Shown here one piece after another: positions 26,734 to 34,576 of a stretch of DNA of 64,000 nt; the first letter of the stretch is position 1, and each line of letters starts with the position of its first letter. The position numbers were made by a program, and so were the translations under genes. The notes beneath the pieces were generated by a model. That model was not told where the DNA came from. It saw nothing but the letters and a program-made list of their open reading frames with translations, and did no database searches. The stretch spans positions 868,001 to 932,000 of the forward strand of contig NZ_AP018052.1 in assembly GCF_002356355.1 (NCBI RefSeq), given 5' to 3'. Source of the DNA: Thiohalobacter thiocyanaticus (lineage in GTDB: Bacteria > Pseudomonadota > Gammaproteobacteria > Thiohalobacterales > Thiohalobacteraceae).

Positions 26734-27566
26734 TCCAGCAGGTCGTAGCAGCCGAGCAGCTGCCCGCAGCCCTCGGGGGCGAGCGGGTCGTAGTAGAGTT
26801 GGGCCAGCTGCAGCCGCGGCGCGGGTTCCAGGTGGCTGCCGTAGACGAAGGTGCTGAAGTCCTCGCCGCCCAGGATGCGGCCGGCGAAGGTCAGGTACAG
26901 CCGGTCCAGACGGCCGGCCTGAAGCAGGGTGTTGAGCACATGCGGGCCGCCGATGACGTAGATGCTGCGATAGCCGGCCGCGGCCAGGGCGTCCAGGGTG
27001 CGGCCGCCCTCGGCCTGGTGTCCCTCACCCACGTAGTGCGCCTGTACCCCGGCCTGTTCCAGCGCCTGGATCCGCTGCGGGTCGGCATCGGCGCCGGTGA
27101 GCAGATGCAGCCGCCGGTGCGGGTAGGCCGCGAGGGCCTGGACCGGGATGTCCAGGCTGGCGCTGATGATGGCAATGTCGGGCTGGGGCGACAGCCCCTG
27201 ATCCAGACGCCAGCGGCGCAGGTCGTCGAACTTCCGGCCGGCGCCGACGGGCAGGGTATCCTGGGCCTGGCCGATGGCGTATTCGCGGAAATAGCGCGCG
27301 CTGGTGATCAGCAGGTCGGCCTGGGTGCCCAGTTCCTGGAACAGCCGCCAGTCGCGCGGATTGGCAATGGCTGGCGGGACCTGGTGGGTGTCGCGGCCGG
27401 GTGCGGCCACGCCGATGCGGCCATCCAGACTGCTGATGAAATTGCTGTAGACAAAGGGCCGGCCGGGCTCGCCGCGGTGATGCAGCCGCTGCTGCAGATA
27501 CAGCCCTTCGAGGGCATGGTCCCGGCTGCTGCGCGGATAGAGTTGCTGGATGCTGGTGTCGGACAT
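26730..27566 (-). CDS. RibD C-terminal / dihydrofolate-reductase-fold protein
   Basis: 278 residues. The fold of bacterial riboflavin reductase domain is recognised from FVYSNFISSLDGRIG near residues 39-53, IYVIGGPHVLNTLLQAGRLD and LYLTFAGRILGG. It lacks the deaminase domain of RibD, so it may reduce another substrate with NADPH. Its start overlaps the stop of the spermidine-synthase-like gene (TGATG), and its stop overlaps the Nudix start. Confidence 0.82.
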   Translation of the reverse strand: MSDTSIQQLYPRSSRDHALEGLYLQQRLHHRGEPGRPFVYSNFISSLDGRIGVAAPGRDTHQVPPAIANPRDWRLFQELGTQADLLITSARYFREYAIGQAQDTLPVGAGRKFDDLRRWRLDQGLSPQPDIAIISASLDIPVQALAAYPHRRLHLLTGADADPQRIQALEQAGVQAHYVGEGHQAEGGRTLDALAAAGYRSIYVIGGPHVLNTLLQAGRLDRLYLTFAGRILGGEDFSTFVYGSHLEPAPRLQLAQLYYDPLAPEGCGQLLGCYDLLE

Positions 27567-28357
27567 CAGGTGAACAACCATTGCAGTGGCAGGGTGTTGT
27601 GGCGGCGCAGCTGGCGATACAGGTCGGGGAAGTCGAGTCCCAGCCGCTGTTTCAGCGCCGGCGCGGTGGCCTGCAGGGACCGGCGCGACGGCAGCCGCTG
27701 GAGGTGCGGGGCGCCGAACACGATCAGGTTGTTGCGCGCCTCCACCGGCAGGCGCAGCGAGCGCTGCCCGAGCGCAGCCTCGAAGCAGCGGATGTGGGCG
27801 CGGCAACGGGCCTTGTCGGTATTCCAGAGATTGAGGGCGATCAGGCCGCCTTCCCGCAGCCGCCGCTGACAGGCCTGCAGGAAGGGCTCGCAGGCCACGC
27901 CGGGATGCAGGCCGACGGCATCGAAGGCATCCACCAGGATCAGGTCGTACAGCGGCTGGGCCGGGTTGTGGATCAATTCGGTGCCGTCTCCGTGCTCGAT
28001 GCGGATGCGCGGATGCTCCGGCAGCTGAAAAAAGCGCCGGGCGATCTCGATCACTGCCTCGCGGTACTCGACGACGGTGATATCGGCCTCGGGATAATGG
28101 TGGGCCAGAAAGCGCAGCAGCGAGCCGCCGCCGAGGCCGATGATGAGGATCTCCGCGGGGCGGGGCTGGAACAGCAGCCCGGCCAGCATGGCCCGGGTGT
28201 AGCTCAGCACCAGGGTGACGGGGTCGGCATGGCTCATGCTGCTCTGGCGGGCGGCGGTGCCGAAATAGAGCGAGCGCGTGTACTGGTCGTCAATGACTTC
28301 CAGCACGCCGTGCGCGTCGCGTTCGATATGCACCAGTTGCCCCCGGCCGGCCAGCAT
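27566..28357 (-). CDS. Spermidine synthase-like methyltransferase-fold protein
   Basis: 263 residues; ATG 28357 has GGGAAG seven bases upstream. It has the Rossmann fold of polyamine aminopropyltransferases: ILIIGLGGGSLLRFLAHHYP, VVEYREAVIEIARRFF, and DLILVDAFDAVG. The catalytic Asp block in true SpeE (a GGGDGG motif) is here GLGGGS, so function as spermidine synthase is doubtful; many such orphan paralogs have unknown roles. It begins a tight operon with the RibD-like and Nudix genes. Confidence 0.8.
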   Translation of the reverse strand: MLAGRGQLVHIERDAHGVLEVIDDQYTRSLYFGTAARQSSMSHADPVTLVLSYTRAMLAGLLFQPRPAEILIIGLGGGSLLRFLAHHYPEADITVVEYREAVIEIARRFFQLPEHPRIRIEHGDGTELIHNPAQPLYDLILVDAFDAVGLHPGVACEPFLQACQRRLREGGLIALNLWNTDKARCRAHIRCFEAALGQRSLRLPVEARNNLIVFGAPHLQRLPSRRSLQATAPALKQRLGLDFPDLYRQLRRHNTLPLQWLFT

Positions 28358-28429
28358 CGTTGTTCTTCCCCTCCCCCGGCGATTCCGCCCATTGTAATGA
28401 CAAGGGCCTGGCTGCCAAGCAAAAAATGA

Positions 28430-28456
28430 CCGGCCCCGCGCAGGGCGCGGGGCCGG
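28430..28456 (-). terminator. Intrinsic terminator of the IscR-like gene
   Basis: A perfect 12-bp GC stem (CCGGCCCCGCGC with GCGCGGGGCCGG) and a three-base loop. On the minus strand it is followed by GTCATTTTTTG, a T-tract. It lies 32 bp beyond the stop of the IscR-like gene. Confidence 0.8.
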
Positions 28457-28487
28457 CCGCCGGAGGAGGGCACCGGGTCCGGCGGCG

Positions 28488-28949
28488 TCAGGCCGCGGAG
28501 CGGTGCAGGTTGCTGAACGGGCTCTTGGGCACAGTGGTGATGCGCGGCGCGTCCTTGGTGGTGGCGACCTCGGCCAGGCTGACATTGTCCAGATAGTCGT
28601 AGATCTGGTGGCTCAGGCGGTCCCACAGGCGCAGACTGACCGGACGGGCCTCGTCCTCGGGCATCAGCGGCTTGGAGGCGGTGGCAGCCACCGAGTCGTC
28701 GACGGCGCGCAGGATGTCGGCAATGCTGACCTCGCTGGCCGGACGCCGCAGGCAGTAGCCGCCGCCGGGGCCGCGCAGGCCGGTGACCAGGCCGTGCTTG
28801 CGCAGCTGAGCGAACAGCTGCTCCAGATACGACACCGAGATCGACTGTTCCACGGAGATGTCGGCCAGAGTCACCGGTCCCTGCTTGTGGCGCAGGGCCA
28901 GTTCGATCATGGCAGTGATGGCGTAACGTCCTTTGGTTGAAATCTTCAT
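28488..28949 (-). CDS. IscR-like Rrf2 regulator lacking the Fe-S ligands
   Basis: 153 residues; ATG 28949 has GAGAGGT upstream. The first 85 residues follow E. coli IscR closely: ISTKGRYAITAMIELAL, the winged helix ISVSYLEQLFAQLRKHGLV and GPGGGYCLRRPAS; Glu43 is kept. The cluster region is altered: IscR Cys92, Cys98, Cys104 and His107 are all absent (ATASKPLMPEDEARPVSLRL), and the only Cys is at 66. So it should bind DNA of the IscR type without a [2Fe-2S] cluster, or sense another signal. No isc genes are adjacent. Confidence 0.87.
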   Translation of the reverse strand: MKISTKGRYAITAMIELALRHKQGPVTLADISVEQSISVSYLEQLFAQLRKHGLVTGLRGPGGGYCLRRPASEVSIADILRAVDDSVAATASKPLMPEDEARPVSLRLWDRLSHQIYDYLDNVSLAEVATTKDAPRITTVPKSPFSNLHRSAA

Positions 28950-29022
28950 GGTTTTACCTCTCAGCTTATCCAATGCGGTTGCATTCGCGGGGCGAGTTGA
29001 AAACTGACTGTCTTGGTCAGGA

Positions 29023-29052
29023 ATCCTACTAATAACCCACTTGGATAGTCAA
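29023..29052 (-). promoter_or_regulatory. Promoter of the IscR-like gene, with possible self-operator
   Basis: On the minus strand TTGACT (29052-29047), an 18-bp spacer and TAGGAT (29028-29023) form a promoter about 75 bp before the start codon. The spacer and flanks (GACTATCC...ATTAGTAGG) loosely resemble IscR type 1 sites. CTGAC/GTCAG at 29005-29020 is a further small inverted repeat. The rest of 28950-29269 carries the divergent rsd promoter, not placed. Confidence 0.5.
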
Positions 29053-29269
29053 GAATTGTAGCAGAAAAATTCCCTGTTGTGAGTGATAAATCTTTGTAAC
29101 CTTTCTGTATCGGAATATATCCAGCTGAAAACCAATAGGAAATTTCAGCGCTCAGGAAGCGGCGGCAGGGCGGCTGGACAGTGGCGAGCCGTCGGGGGAT
29201 ACTGAGTCATTGACACAGAAAATCAATCGGTTATAGATTCATATCCAGGATGGAGCGAGAGTGAGAGAC

Positions 29270-29758
29270 ATGTCGAACAATAAAGCCAACGACCTCATGC
29301 CGGGCGAGGACCGGCGTCAGCGCCAGCGGGAACGGTTGCACGCCCTGGTCAATGCACGCAATCAGACGCTGGTCGAGTACTCCAGCCTGGCGGGCATCCG
29401 CCCCTACACCCCCGAGCACCGCACCGAGGATGCGCTGAAGCGCTTCTGCCAGATCCTGGTGGATTATGCCGCCACGGCGCATTTCCAGCTCTACCGCTAC
29501 ATCGCCGACGGCAAGGAGCGCCGCCAGGCCGTGCGCGCCATCGCCGAGCAGATCTATCCCCAGATCGTCTCCAGTACCGATGCCATCCTGGACTTCAACG
29601 ACCGCTATGATGTCGCCTCGCTGGATGACGGCCGTGTCGAGCACCTGGCCGAAGACCTGTCGCAGCTGGGCGAGATCCTGGCCGACCGCATCCAGCTCAA
29701 GGATCAGATCATCGAGGCCCTGGACGGCAGCCGTGCCGGGGAGCATAGCCAGCAGTAG
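29270..29758 (+). CDS. rsd: Rsd/AlgQ-family anti-sigma factor
   Basis: 162 residues, near E. coli Rsd (158). The match to family residues is clear: TLVEYSSLAGIRPY, LKRFCQILVDYAATAHFQLY and EQIYPQIVSSTDAILDFNDR. Rsd binds the primary sigma factor RpoD, and in E. coli it also interacts with HPr and SpoT. It favours use of alternative sigma factors in stationary phase. ATG 29270 follows GAGCGAGAGTGAGAGAC. An in-frame GTG at 29261 is a possible alternative. Confidence 0.85.
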   Translation: MSNNKANDLMPGEDRRQRQRERLHALVNARNQTLVEYSSLAGIRPYTPEHRTEDALKRFCQILVDYAATAHFQLYRYIADGKERRQAVRAIAEQIYPQIVSSTDAILDFNDRYDVASLDDGRVEHLAEDLSQLGEILADRIQLKDQIIEALDGSRAGEHSQQ

Positions 29759-29807
29759 CACCCCCTCCTCAATCCTCCCCCGTCGTGGGGGAGGAGGCAG
29801 CCGTGTA

Positions 29808-29833
29808 ACAGGCAGGTGTGATCACCTGCCTGT
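29808..29833. terminator. Hairpin between convergent rsd and methyltransferase-like genes
   Basis: A perfect 11-bp stem (ACAGGCAGGTG with CACCTGCCTGT) and TGAT loop. A second hairpin, CCTCCCCC with GGGGGAGG, precedes it at about 29774-29794. Neither has a strong T-tract; the position between converging genes suggests termination. Confidence 0.5.
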
Positions 29834-29838
29834 TCGCC

Positions 29839-30492
29839 TCATGTTGTCGGGTCGCTCAGCCGCCGGGCCTCCTCCACCGTCAATCGCCGCCAGGGTCGGG
29901 GAATCAGCGCCGGGACCCTGCGCCGGTATTCCCGGTAACGCTCGCCGAACTCGTCAATCAGCTTGCGTTCCTCCAGCCGGATCCCCACCAGCAGATAGGC
30001 CGTGATGCAGAGCGCGGTGACCAGCAGTGCCGGCGGCATGTCGCGCGTCCACAGGACAACCAGCCCCAGGCTGTACCAGGGGTGGCGCACGTGGCGGTGC
30101 AGCGGCGACAGGTGAAAACCGGTGATGTTGGCATGGCCGGTGGCCGCCTTCAGGCCGAGAAAGGCAGCCAGATCATAGGCCCGGGTCGCCCAGGCAAAGC
30201 CCGCCAGCGCCAGCAGGGCCAGGCCGTCGGCGAACCAGCCGGCCATGCCCTGCCATGCCCAGAGCGGTTCGCCCCGGTCATACCACAGCACCAGCAGGGC
30301 CAGCGGCGGCAGGATCAGCAGGCTGGACTGCAGGGTATAGAACAATCGGTAGCGCCGCTCCAGCAACGGCCAGCGGGTCTCGAACCGACGCCGGACCCGG
30401 GCGTCGGCCAGCAGTGAATGCAGCGCCAGGTACAGAAGCCAGACGAAGGTGAGCAGAGCGGCCTGGCTGACGGAGAAGGGGGAGGGAGCCAT
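29839..30492 (-). CDS. Isoprenylcysteine methyltransferase-like / NnrU-like membrane protein
   Basis: 217 residues, about six hydrophobic segments. The C-terminal half carries the methyltransferase signature of the ICMT/PEMT group: HRHVRHPWYSLGLVVLWT followed by RLEERKLIDEFGERYREY and RRRVPALIPRPWR. It should be an inner-membrane enzyme methylating a lipid or small molecule with SAM. NnrU (nitric-oxide-associated) shares the fold, but the sequence does not decide. It is divergent from fbp. Confidence 0.75.
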   Translation of the reverse strand: MAPSPFSVSQAALLTFVWLLYLALHSLLADARVRRRFETRWPLLERRYRLFYTLQSSLLILPPLALLVLWYDRGEPLWAWQGMAGWFADGLALLALAGFAWATRAYDLAAFLGLKAATGHANITGFHLSPLHRHVRHPWYSLGLVVLWTRDMPPALLVTALCITAYLLVGIRLEERKLIDEFGERYREYRRRVPALIPRPWRRLTVEEARRLSDPTT

Positions 30493-30528
30493 CGCAGGGT
30501 GATCTCGCCCGGGTCAGATATTTATTAA

Positions 30529-30544
30529 ATCAGAATATTCTGAT
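30529..30544. promoter_or_regulatory. Perfect 16-bp palindrome upstream of fbp
   Basis: ATCAGAATATTCTGAT at 30529-30544, flanked by AT-rich sequence (TTTATTAA on the left, AAACTTGGAATATTTT on the right). It lies 79 bp before the fbp start and close to the divergent membrane protein gene, so it is a strong candidate operator. I cannot name the regulator. Confidence 0.55.
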
Positions 30545-30622
30545 AAACTTGGAATATTTTGTCTCTCCATGCGTCCCTGAAGGGACGTGAACACCTACAT
30601 CAGACAGTACGAGGTTTCGACC

Positions 30623-31657
30623 ATGGAACACGGCACCACCCTAACCCAGTTCATCATCGAGGAACAGCGCCAGGTCCCGGGCGCGACCGGTGATTTCACC
30701 TCTCTGCTCAACGACACCCTGACCGCCTGCAAGAAGATCGCCTGCGCGGTCAACCGCGGCGGCCTGATCGGCATCCTCGGTTCGGCCGACACCGAGAACG
30801 TCCAGGGCGAGACGCAGAAGAAGCTGGATGTCATCTCCAACGACGTCATGGTCGACGCCCTGGAATGGACCGGGCACCTGGCCGGCATGGCCTCCGAGGA
30901 GATGGATGATCCGCTGCCCATCCCGGCCGAGTACCCGAAGGGCAAGTACCTGATGCTGTTCGATCCGCTGGACGGCTCCAGCAACATCGACGTCAACGTC
31001 TCGGTCGGGACCATCTTCTCCATCCTGCGCGCCCCCGAAGGCTGCGACAATCCCACGGTGGAGGATTTCCTGCAGCCCGGCACGCAGCAGGTCTGCGCCG
31101 GCTACGCCATCTACGGTCCGGCCACCATGCTGGTGCTGACCACCGGCCACGGCGTCAACGGCTTCACCCTGGACCGCTCCATCGGCGAGTTCATCCTGTC
31201 GCATCCGAACATGACCATCCCGGAAGAGACCGGCGAGTTCGCCATCAATATGTCCAACCAGCGGTTCTGGGAGGCTCCGGTCAAGCGCTATGTGGATGAG
31301 TGCATCGCCGGCAGCGAAGGTCCGCGCGGACGCGATTTCAACATGCGCTGGATCGCCTCCATGGTGGCAGAGGTGCATCGCATCCTGACCCGCGGCGGTG
31401 TGTTCATGTATCCCATCGACGAGAAGATCAAGGCCAAGGGCCAGGACGGCAAGCTGCGCCTGATGTATGAAGCCAATCCCATGGGTTTCATCGTCGAGCA
31501 GGCCGGCGGCGCTGCCAGCACCGGCCGCGAGCGCATCATGGAGATCCAGCCGAACGGGCTGCATCAGCGCGTGCCGGTGGTGCTGGGTTCGAAGAACGAG
31601 GTCGAGCGGGTGGAGGAATACCATCGTGAGGCCGATGGCAAGCAGGCAGTGGCGTAA
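30623..31657 (+). CDS. fbp: Fructose-1,6-bisphosphatase class I
   Basis: 344 residues from ATG 30623 (GAGG upstream). It removes the 1-phosphate of fructose 1,6-bisphosphate in gluconeogenesis and the Calvin cycle. Metal-binding motif [19 protein letters not shown] and [16 protein letters not shown] are present, and the N-terminal [20 protein letters not shown] is family-typical. A GTG at 30587 could add 12 residues. In an autotroph it would serve carbon fixation, but no cbb genes are near. Confidence 0.95.
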   Translation: MEHGTTLTQFIIEEQRQVPGATGDFTSLLNDTLTACKKIACAVNRGGLIGILGSADTENVQGETQKKLDVISNDVMVDALEWTGHLAGMASEEMDDPLPIPAEYPKGKYLMLFDPLDGSSNIDVNVSVGTIFSILRAPEGCDNPTVEDFLQPGTQQVCAGYAIYGPATMLVLTTGHGVNGFTLDRSIGEFILSHPNMTIPEETGEFAINMSNQRFWEAPVKRYVDECIAGSEGPRGRDFNMRWIASMVAEVHRILTRGGVFMYPIDEKIKAKGQDGKLRLMYEANPMGFIVEQAGGAASTGRERIMEIQPNGLHQRVPVVLGSKNEVERVEEYHREADGKQAVA

Positions 31658-31664
31658 CAAAAGA

Positions 31665-31748
31665 GTAGGATGGGTGAAGCGCAGCGCAACCCATCGCGAT
31701 CTCCAGTGCCGTGATGGGTTGCGGCGCAAGCGCCTCCACCCATCCTAC
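31665..31748. repeat. Family B palindrome
   Basis: GTAGGATGGGTGAAGCGCAG at the left and GCGCCTCCACCCATCCTAC at the right. It lies between the convergent fbp and the gene at 31757. Confidence 0.8.
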
Positions 31749-31756
31749 CCGCGGTT

Positions 31757-32059
31757 TCAGAACTCGATATAGAAGCCGGCGCCGATCTCCAGCAGGTTTT
31801 CCAGCCTGGAGATCTCGCCGGCTTTCTTTTTTTCCAGCAGGTAGCGGCCCACCGGCTGGAACAGGGTCTCGCCCGTCTGCGGGCCGGCCGGGGTGAAACG
31901 CACGATCAGGGAGCGGAAGTACTCCGACGGCTCGGCGAAGGCCTCATCCAGGGTACGGATGGCCTCTTCGGCATCCATGTCGCTGAGATCGAGCACGGCA
32001 TCGGCGCTGTGCTTGTCGCCGGCGTAGCGCATGGCTTCGTTGATGTCGAAATGGGGCAT
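31757..32059 (-). CDS. Hypothetical protein, 100 residues
   Basis: The ATG is preceded by AAGGAGTGAACC, a very good ribosome-binding site. The protein alternates helix and strand (AVLDLSDMDAEEAIRTLDEA, FRSLIVRFTPAG, LFQPVGRYLLEKKKAG). The layout is faintly reminiscent of an Smr domain, but the DLHG and HGxG motifs are absent, so I give no function. It has no membrane segment. The stop lies just beyond a family B repeat. Confidence 0.7.
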   Translation of the reverse strand: MPHFDINEAMRYAGDKHSADAVLDLSDMDAEEAIRTLDEAFAEPSEYFRSLIVRFTPAGPQTGETLFQPVGRYLLEKKKAGEISRLENLLEIGAGFYIEF

Positions 32060-32075
32060 GGTTCACTCCTTGCCG

Positions 32076-32298
32076 GAAATACAGCCACGGAAAACACGGA
32101 AAGCACGGACCACGATTATAGCGAAAACACTCTGTGGTGCGGTCCTGCAGGTTGGGTCGGGCAGCCCTGTAGGTCGGGTTAGCCCGATACGGGCATAACC
32201 CGACGTTGCCGTCGTGAGTGTCGGGTTACGCTGCGCTAACCCGACCTACGATGTCTGCAATATTATCGTATTGTTCTGTTCCGTGTTTTCCGTGGCCA
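32076..32298. repeat. Composite repeat: family C arms around a family A palindrome
   Basis: Left arm ACAGCCACGGAAAACACGG at about 32074-32092 and right arm CCGTGTTTTCCGTGGCC at about 32281-32297. Inside lies the family A palindrome 32169-32250, ending CTGCGCTAACCCGACCTACG. The right arm overlaps the end of gloB. Confidence 0.8.
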
Positions 32299-33078
32299 TC
32301 AATCATATTCAACATCCTTCCAGCGGCGCAGGGTGATGAAGGTGTCCTGCGCATCGCGCATGGGCCGCCCGGCGTGGCGCTCGGCCATACTGATGACACC
32401 GGCGTCGTCGGTGCGCAGAAAGGGATTGGTGGCCAGTTCCAGCGCCAGTTCCGCCGGCACGGTGGGGCGGTCCGCCTCGCGTTCGTGCAACGCCGCGCGT
32501 TCGCGCGCCAGCAGTTCGGCGTTGTCGGGTTCGACCCATTTGGCGAAACCGATGTTCTCCAGGGTGTACTCGTGGGCGCAGTAGATGCGGGTCTCGGGCG
32601 GCAGCCGCCTGAGCCGCTGCAGTGAGGCATGCAGCTGCTCCACGCTGCCGTCGAATACCCGGCCGCAGCCGCAGGTGAACAGGGTGTCGCCGCAGAACAG
32701 GGCGTGATCGGTGTAATAGGCGATATGCCCGGCGGTGTGCCCCGGTACGTCGAAGACCTCGAATTCGGTGTCCAGTGCTTCCACCCGCACCCGGTCGCCG
32801 TCGCTCAGCCGCTGCGTGATCTGGGGGATGCGTTCCCCGGCGGGCCCGTAGACGGGCAGGCCCGGGTAGTGCTCGAGCAGGTGGCGGATGCCGCCGACGT
32901 GATCGCCGTGATGATGCGTGATCAGCAGGGCCGCCGGCTCCAGTTTCTCACGCTGCAGCGCGGCCAGCACCGGTGCGGCATCGCCGGGGTCGACAATGGC
33001 CACCTGCCGCTGTCCCGCCTGGCGGATGAACCAGATATAGTTGTCGCTGAAGGCGGGAACGGGTGTGATCGTGAGCAT
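32299..33078 (-). CDS. gloB: Hydroxyacylglutathione hydrolase (glyoxalase II)
   Basis: 259 residues. The binuclear metal site of glyoxalase II is complete: LLITHHHGDHVGGI (THxHxDH), the His in DVPGHTAGHIAYY and Asp in LFCGDTLFTCGCG, and His in IYCAHEYTLENIGFA. It hydrolyses S-D-lactoylglutathione to D-lactate and glutathione. Length fits the family (about 250-260). Start MLTITPVPAF is standard; a weak upstream Met (MPSTLILN) is possible. It is divergent from zapE. Confidence 0.93.
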   Translation of the reverse strand: MLTITPVPAFSDNYIWFIRQAGQRQVAIVDPGDAAPVLAALQREKLEPAALLITHHHGDHVGGIRHLLEHYPGLPVYGPAGERIPQITQRLSDGDRVRVEALDTEFEVFDVPGHTAGHIAYYTDHALFCGDTLFTCGCGRVFDGSVEQLHASLQRLRRLPPETRIYCAHEYTLENIGFAKWVEPDNAELLARERAALHEREADRPTVPAELALELATNPFLRTDDAGVISMAERHAGRPMRDAQDTFITLRRWKDVEYD

Positions 33079-33154
33079 GTTCAGAATGAGGGTTGAGGGC
33101 ATCTGGGCGGATGATAACGTCTTTGAACCGGGCAGGGCCACAGGGAGAACGTGA

Positions 33155-34255
33155 TTGAACGCCGGGCCGGCTGACATGCCGTTGCAGCGCTATTACGCCG
33201 ATCTGGCGCGGCTGGGCTGGCGCGAGGACCCGGCCCAGGCGGCGGCCATGCAGCAGCTGCAGCGGCTGTACGAGGCGCTGCAGCGCGGCCGGCCGCGTCA
33301 GGCCTGGCATCAGCGGCTGCTGCGCCGCCCCGTCCAGCCGGTACGGGGGCTGTATCTGTGGGGCGGCACCGGCCGCGGTAAGACCTGGTTGATGGATGTC
33401 TTCCATGACTGCCTGCCGTTTGCGGACAAGTCCCGACTGCATTTTCATGCCTTCATGCAGGAAGTGCACAGCCGCCTGCGCCAGCTGCCCAAGACCCCCG
33501 ATCCCCTGCCGGTGATTGCCCGTGAATGGTCGCGGCGGCTGCGGGTGCTGTGCCTGGACGAGTTTCATGTCAGCGATATCGGTGACGCCATGCTGCTGGG
33601 CGGGCTGCTCCAGGCCCTGTTCGCACGCGGCATCACCCTGGTCGCGACCTCCAATCTGGCCCCGGACGAACTCTATCTCGACGGCCTGCAGCGGGACCGC
33701 TTCCTGTTCGCCGTGGATCTGCTCAAGCGCCATACCGAAGCGCTGCATCTCAAGGACGGGGCGGATTACCGCTGTGCCCACCTGGACCGTGCCGGGAACT
33801 ACCACCTGGGGAGCGGGTCGGCAGTCGAGGCCCGCATGCGTGAGCACCTGCGGCAGCTGGCGCCGGAGATGAGCGCCGAGGCGGCGGAACTGGAACTGAA
33901 TCGGCGTCGGGTGAGGGTGCGGGCGCTGGCCGGGGGGCTGGCCTGGTTCGATTTCGGCGAATTGTGTGAACGTCCCCTGTGGGCGGCGGATTACCTGGAA
34001 CTGGCACGGCGATTCCACACCCTGCTGCTGTCCGGTGTGCCGGTCATGGACGAGGGCCGGGACGATGCCGCCAAGCGTTTCATGCACCTGATCGACGCCC
34101 TGTATGATCGCAACGTCAAGCTGGTGCTCGGTGCCGCTGCAACCCCGACGCAACTCTATACCGGGCGCTATCTGCAGTTCGCCTTCCAGCGCACCGCCAG
34201 CCGCCTTACCGAAATGACCGGCCATCGCTATCTGGCCCGTGCCCACCGGCCCTGA
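33155..34255 (+). CDS. zapE: ZapE/AFG1-like ATPase
   Basis: 366 residues from a TTG at 33155 with AGGGAGAAC upstream; an ATG at 33176 would give 359. Walker A is GGTGRGKTWLMD near 68-79, Walker B is VLCLDEFHVSDI, followed by LVATSNLAPDELY (sensor) and the C-terminal KRFMHLIDALYDR and KLVLGA. In E. coli ZapE binds FtsZ and destabilises Z-rings; mitochondrial AFG1 has protein quality-control roles. It appears monocistronic and is followed by the paired hairpins. Confidence 0.92.
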   Translation: MNAGPADMPLQRYYADLARLGWREDPAQAAAMQQLQRLYEALQRGRPRQAWHQRLLRRPVQPVRGLYLWGGTGRGKTWLMDVFHDCLPFADKSRLHFHAFMQEVHSRLRQLPKTPDPLPVIAREWSRRLRVLCLDEFHVSDIGDAMLLGGLLQALFARGITLVATSNLAPDELYLDGLQRDRFLFAVDLLKRHTEALHLKDGADYRCAHLDRAGNYHLGSGSAVEARMREHLRQLAPEMSAEAAELELNRRRVRVRALAGGLAWFDFGELCERPLWAADYLELARRFHTLLLSGVPVMDEGRDDAAKRFMHLIDALYDRNVKLVLGAAATPTQLYTGRYLQFAFQRTASRLTEMTGHRYLARAHRP

Positions 34256-34339
34256 AACCGCGCTGAGGGCCTCAAGGCCGGTTTGCGACTGCCCGGTGGA
34301 TAACGCCTGCTCCGGTCTGGATCAATTTACCGCTGCACA

Positions 34340-34421
34340 GTGCCCGCGGCCGGAATACCCTTGAGAGCTTAGCGTGCAGACTGCGCACATGCGCCCTCAA
34401 GGGTATTCCGGCCGCGGGCAC
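34340..34421. repeat. Long perfect hairpin 1 (26-bp stem) with conserved loop
   Basis: Arms 34340-34365 and 34396-34421 are perfectly complementary over 26 bp (left arm begins GTGCCCGCGGCCGG). The 30-base loop contains GCTTAGCGTGCAGACTGCGC followed by ACATGC. The same loop, but an unrelated stem sequence, occurs in the neighbouring hairpin at 34478-34553. No coding sequence is evident. Confidence 0.9.
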
Positions 34422-34477
34422 GACCCCGACCCCGTTCAGTCCGCATCTCAATTCGCATCCAGGCCGGGGAGGTGCCA

Positions 34478-34553
34478 GTGCCGGACGGGCCGGGTTTCCG
34501 GGCTTGGCGTGCGAACTGCGCACATGCACCGGCAAACCCGGCCCGTCCGGCAC
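34478..34553. repeat. Long hairpin 2 (20-bp stem plus 4 bp) with the same loop
   Basis: Arms 34478-34497 and 34534-34553 pair perfectly over 20 bp (left arm GTGCCGGACGGGCCGGGTTT), extended by CCGG/CCGG after a one-base bulge. The loop contains GCTTGGCGTGCGAACTGCGC followed by ACATGC, nearly identical to hairpin 1. Inside it GTGCG/CGCAC can form a small inner stem. It ends 24 bp before the stop of the DsrC-like gene. Confidence 0.9.
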
Positions 34554-34576
34554 CGGCTCTGGTTGTTGCTGCTGCG

